Source of the DNA: Diprion similis
Taxonomy: Eukaryota > Arthropoda > Insecta > Hymenoptera > Diprionidae
Direction of reading: 5' to 3'
NCBI RefSeq assembly: GCF_021155765.1
Contig: NC_060110.1
Coordinates: 5,766,001 to 5,830,000 of the forward strand
DNA: 64,000 bases
The notes under the pieces were generated by a model. That model saw only the letters and a list, made by a program, of their open reading frames with translations. It was not told the origin of the DNA and made no database searches. Position 1 is the first letter of the stretch. Every line of letters begins with the position of its first letter. The translations under genes and the position numbers were made by a program. Shown in pieces: positions 63,991-64,000 of this stretch.

Positions 63991-64000
63991 CTCGGATTGT

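Larger units (their letters stand above)
56234..64000 (+). other. sm: Intron 5 of hnRNP L, continuing past the window
   Basis: Starts GTGAGT. The next expected exon (the conserved segment after YAK, beginning PTKLNV in relatives) was looked for and not found. It holds a foldback at about 61212-61480, a diverged dispersed repeat at about 62915-63015 and tandemly arranged repeat units at 63678-63990. No other gene is supported. Confidence 0.6.

Overview
The window looks like nuclear DNA of an insect, most likely a hymenopteran and perhaps a sawfly. The evidence is AT-rich sequence with very many homopolymer and dinucleotide runs, dispersed TTAGG-like motifs, short introns (64 to 360 bases) in compact genes next to a gene with 14 to 26 kb introns, and protein similarity to animal families. 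Species assignment is an inference and no search was run. All identities below come from reading translations against remembered families.

Four protein genes can be supported. (1) 1130-5698, plus: a 1,111-residue single-pass membrane protein with FG-GAP-type repeats of the FAM234 family, 3 coding exons. (2) 6394-10489, plus: cilia- and flagella-associated protein 91 (CFAP91/MAATS1), 14 coding exons, 842 residues. (3) 13129-11723, minus: F-box protein FBXO28, 3 exons, 365 residues. (4) 15087 to beyond the right edge, plus: hnRNP L (Drosophila smooth). Only its first five coding exons lie in the window (15087, 29661, 29849, 55828, 56137); the rest must lie beyond 64000. In every chain the exon phases agree and join the reading frame without stops.

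Layout: genes 1 and 2 are in tandem 695 bases apart. Genes 2 and 3 converge tail to tail across 1.2 kb. Genes 3 and 4 diverge head to head with about 2 kb between start codons, a GC-richer stretch that probably holds both promoters. From about 15150 to the end the window is almost entirely hnRNP L intron. It is filled with microsatellites, poly-T and poly-A tracts, small foldback repeats and a 2.7 kb element with perfect 42-base terminal inverted repeats (32566-35256).

The most notable points are: an AT-AC (U12-type) intron splitting the RNA-recognition domain of hnRNP L (55914-56136); the lack of any visible exon for the first RRM of that protein; the 2.7 kb inverted-repeat element, whose ends carry an NRF-1/EWG-like palindrome; and a 212-base foldback element with an 8-base target duplication (48835-49046). 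I see no CRISPR array, tRNA, rRNA or recognisable transposase or reverse transcriptase.
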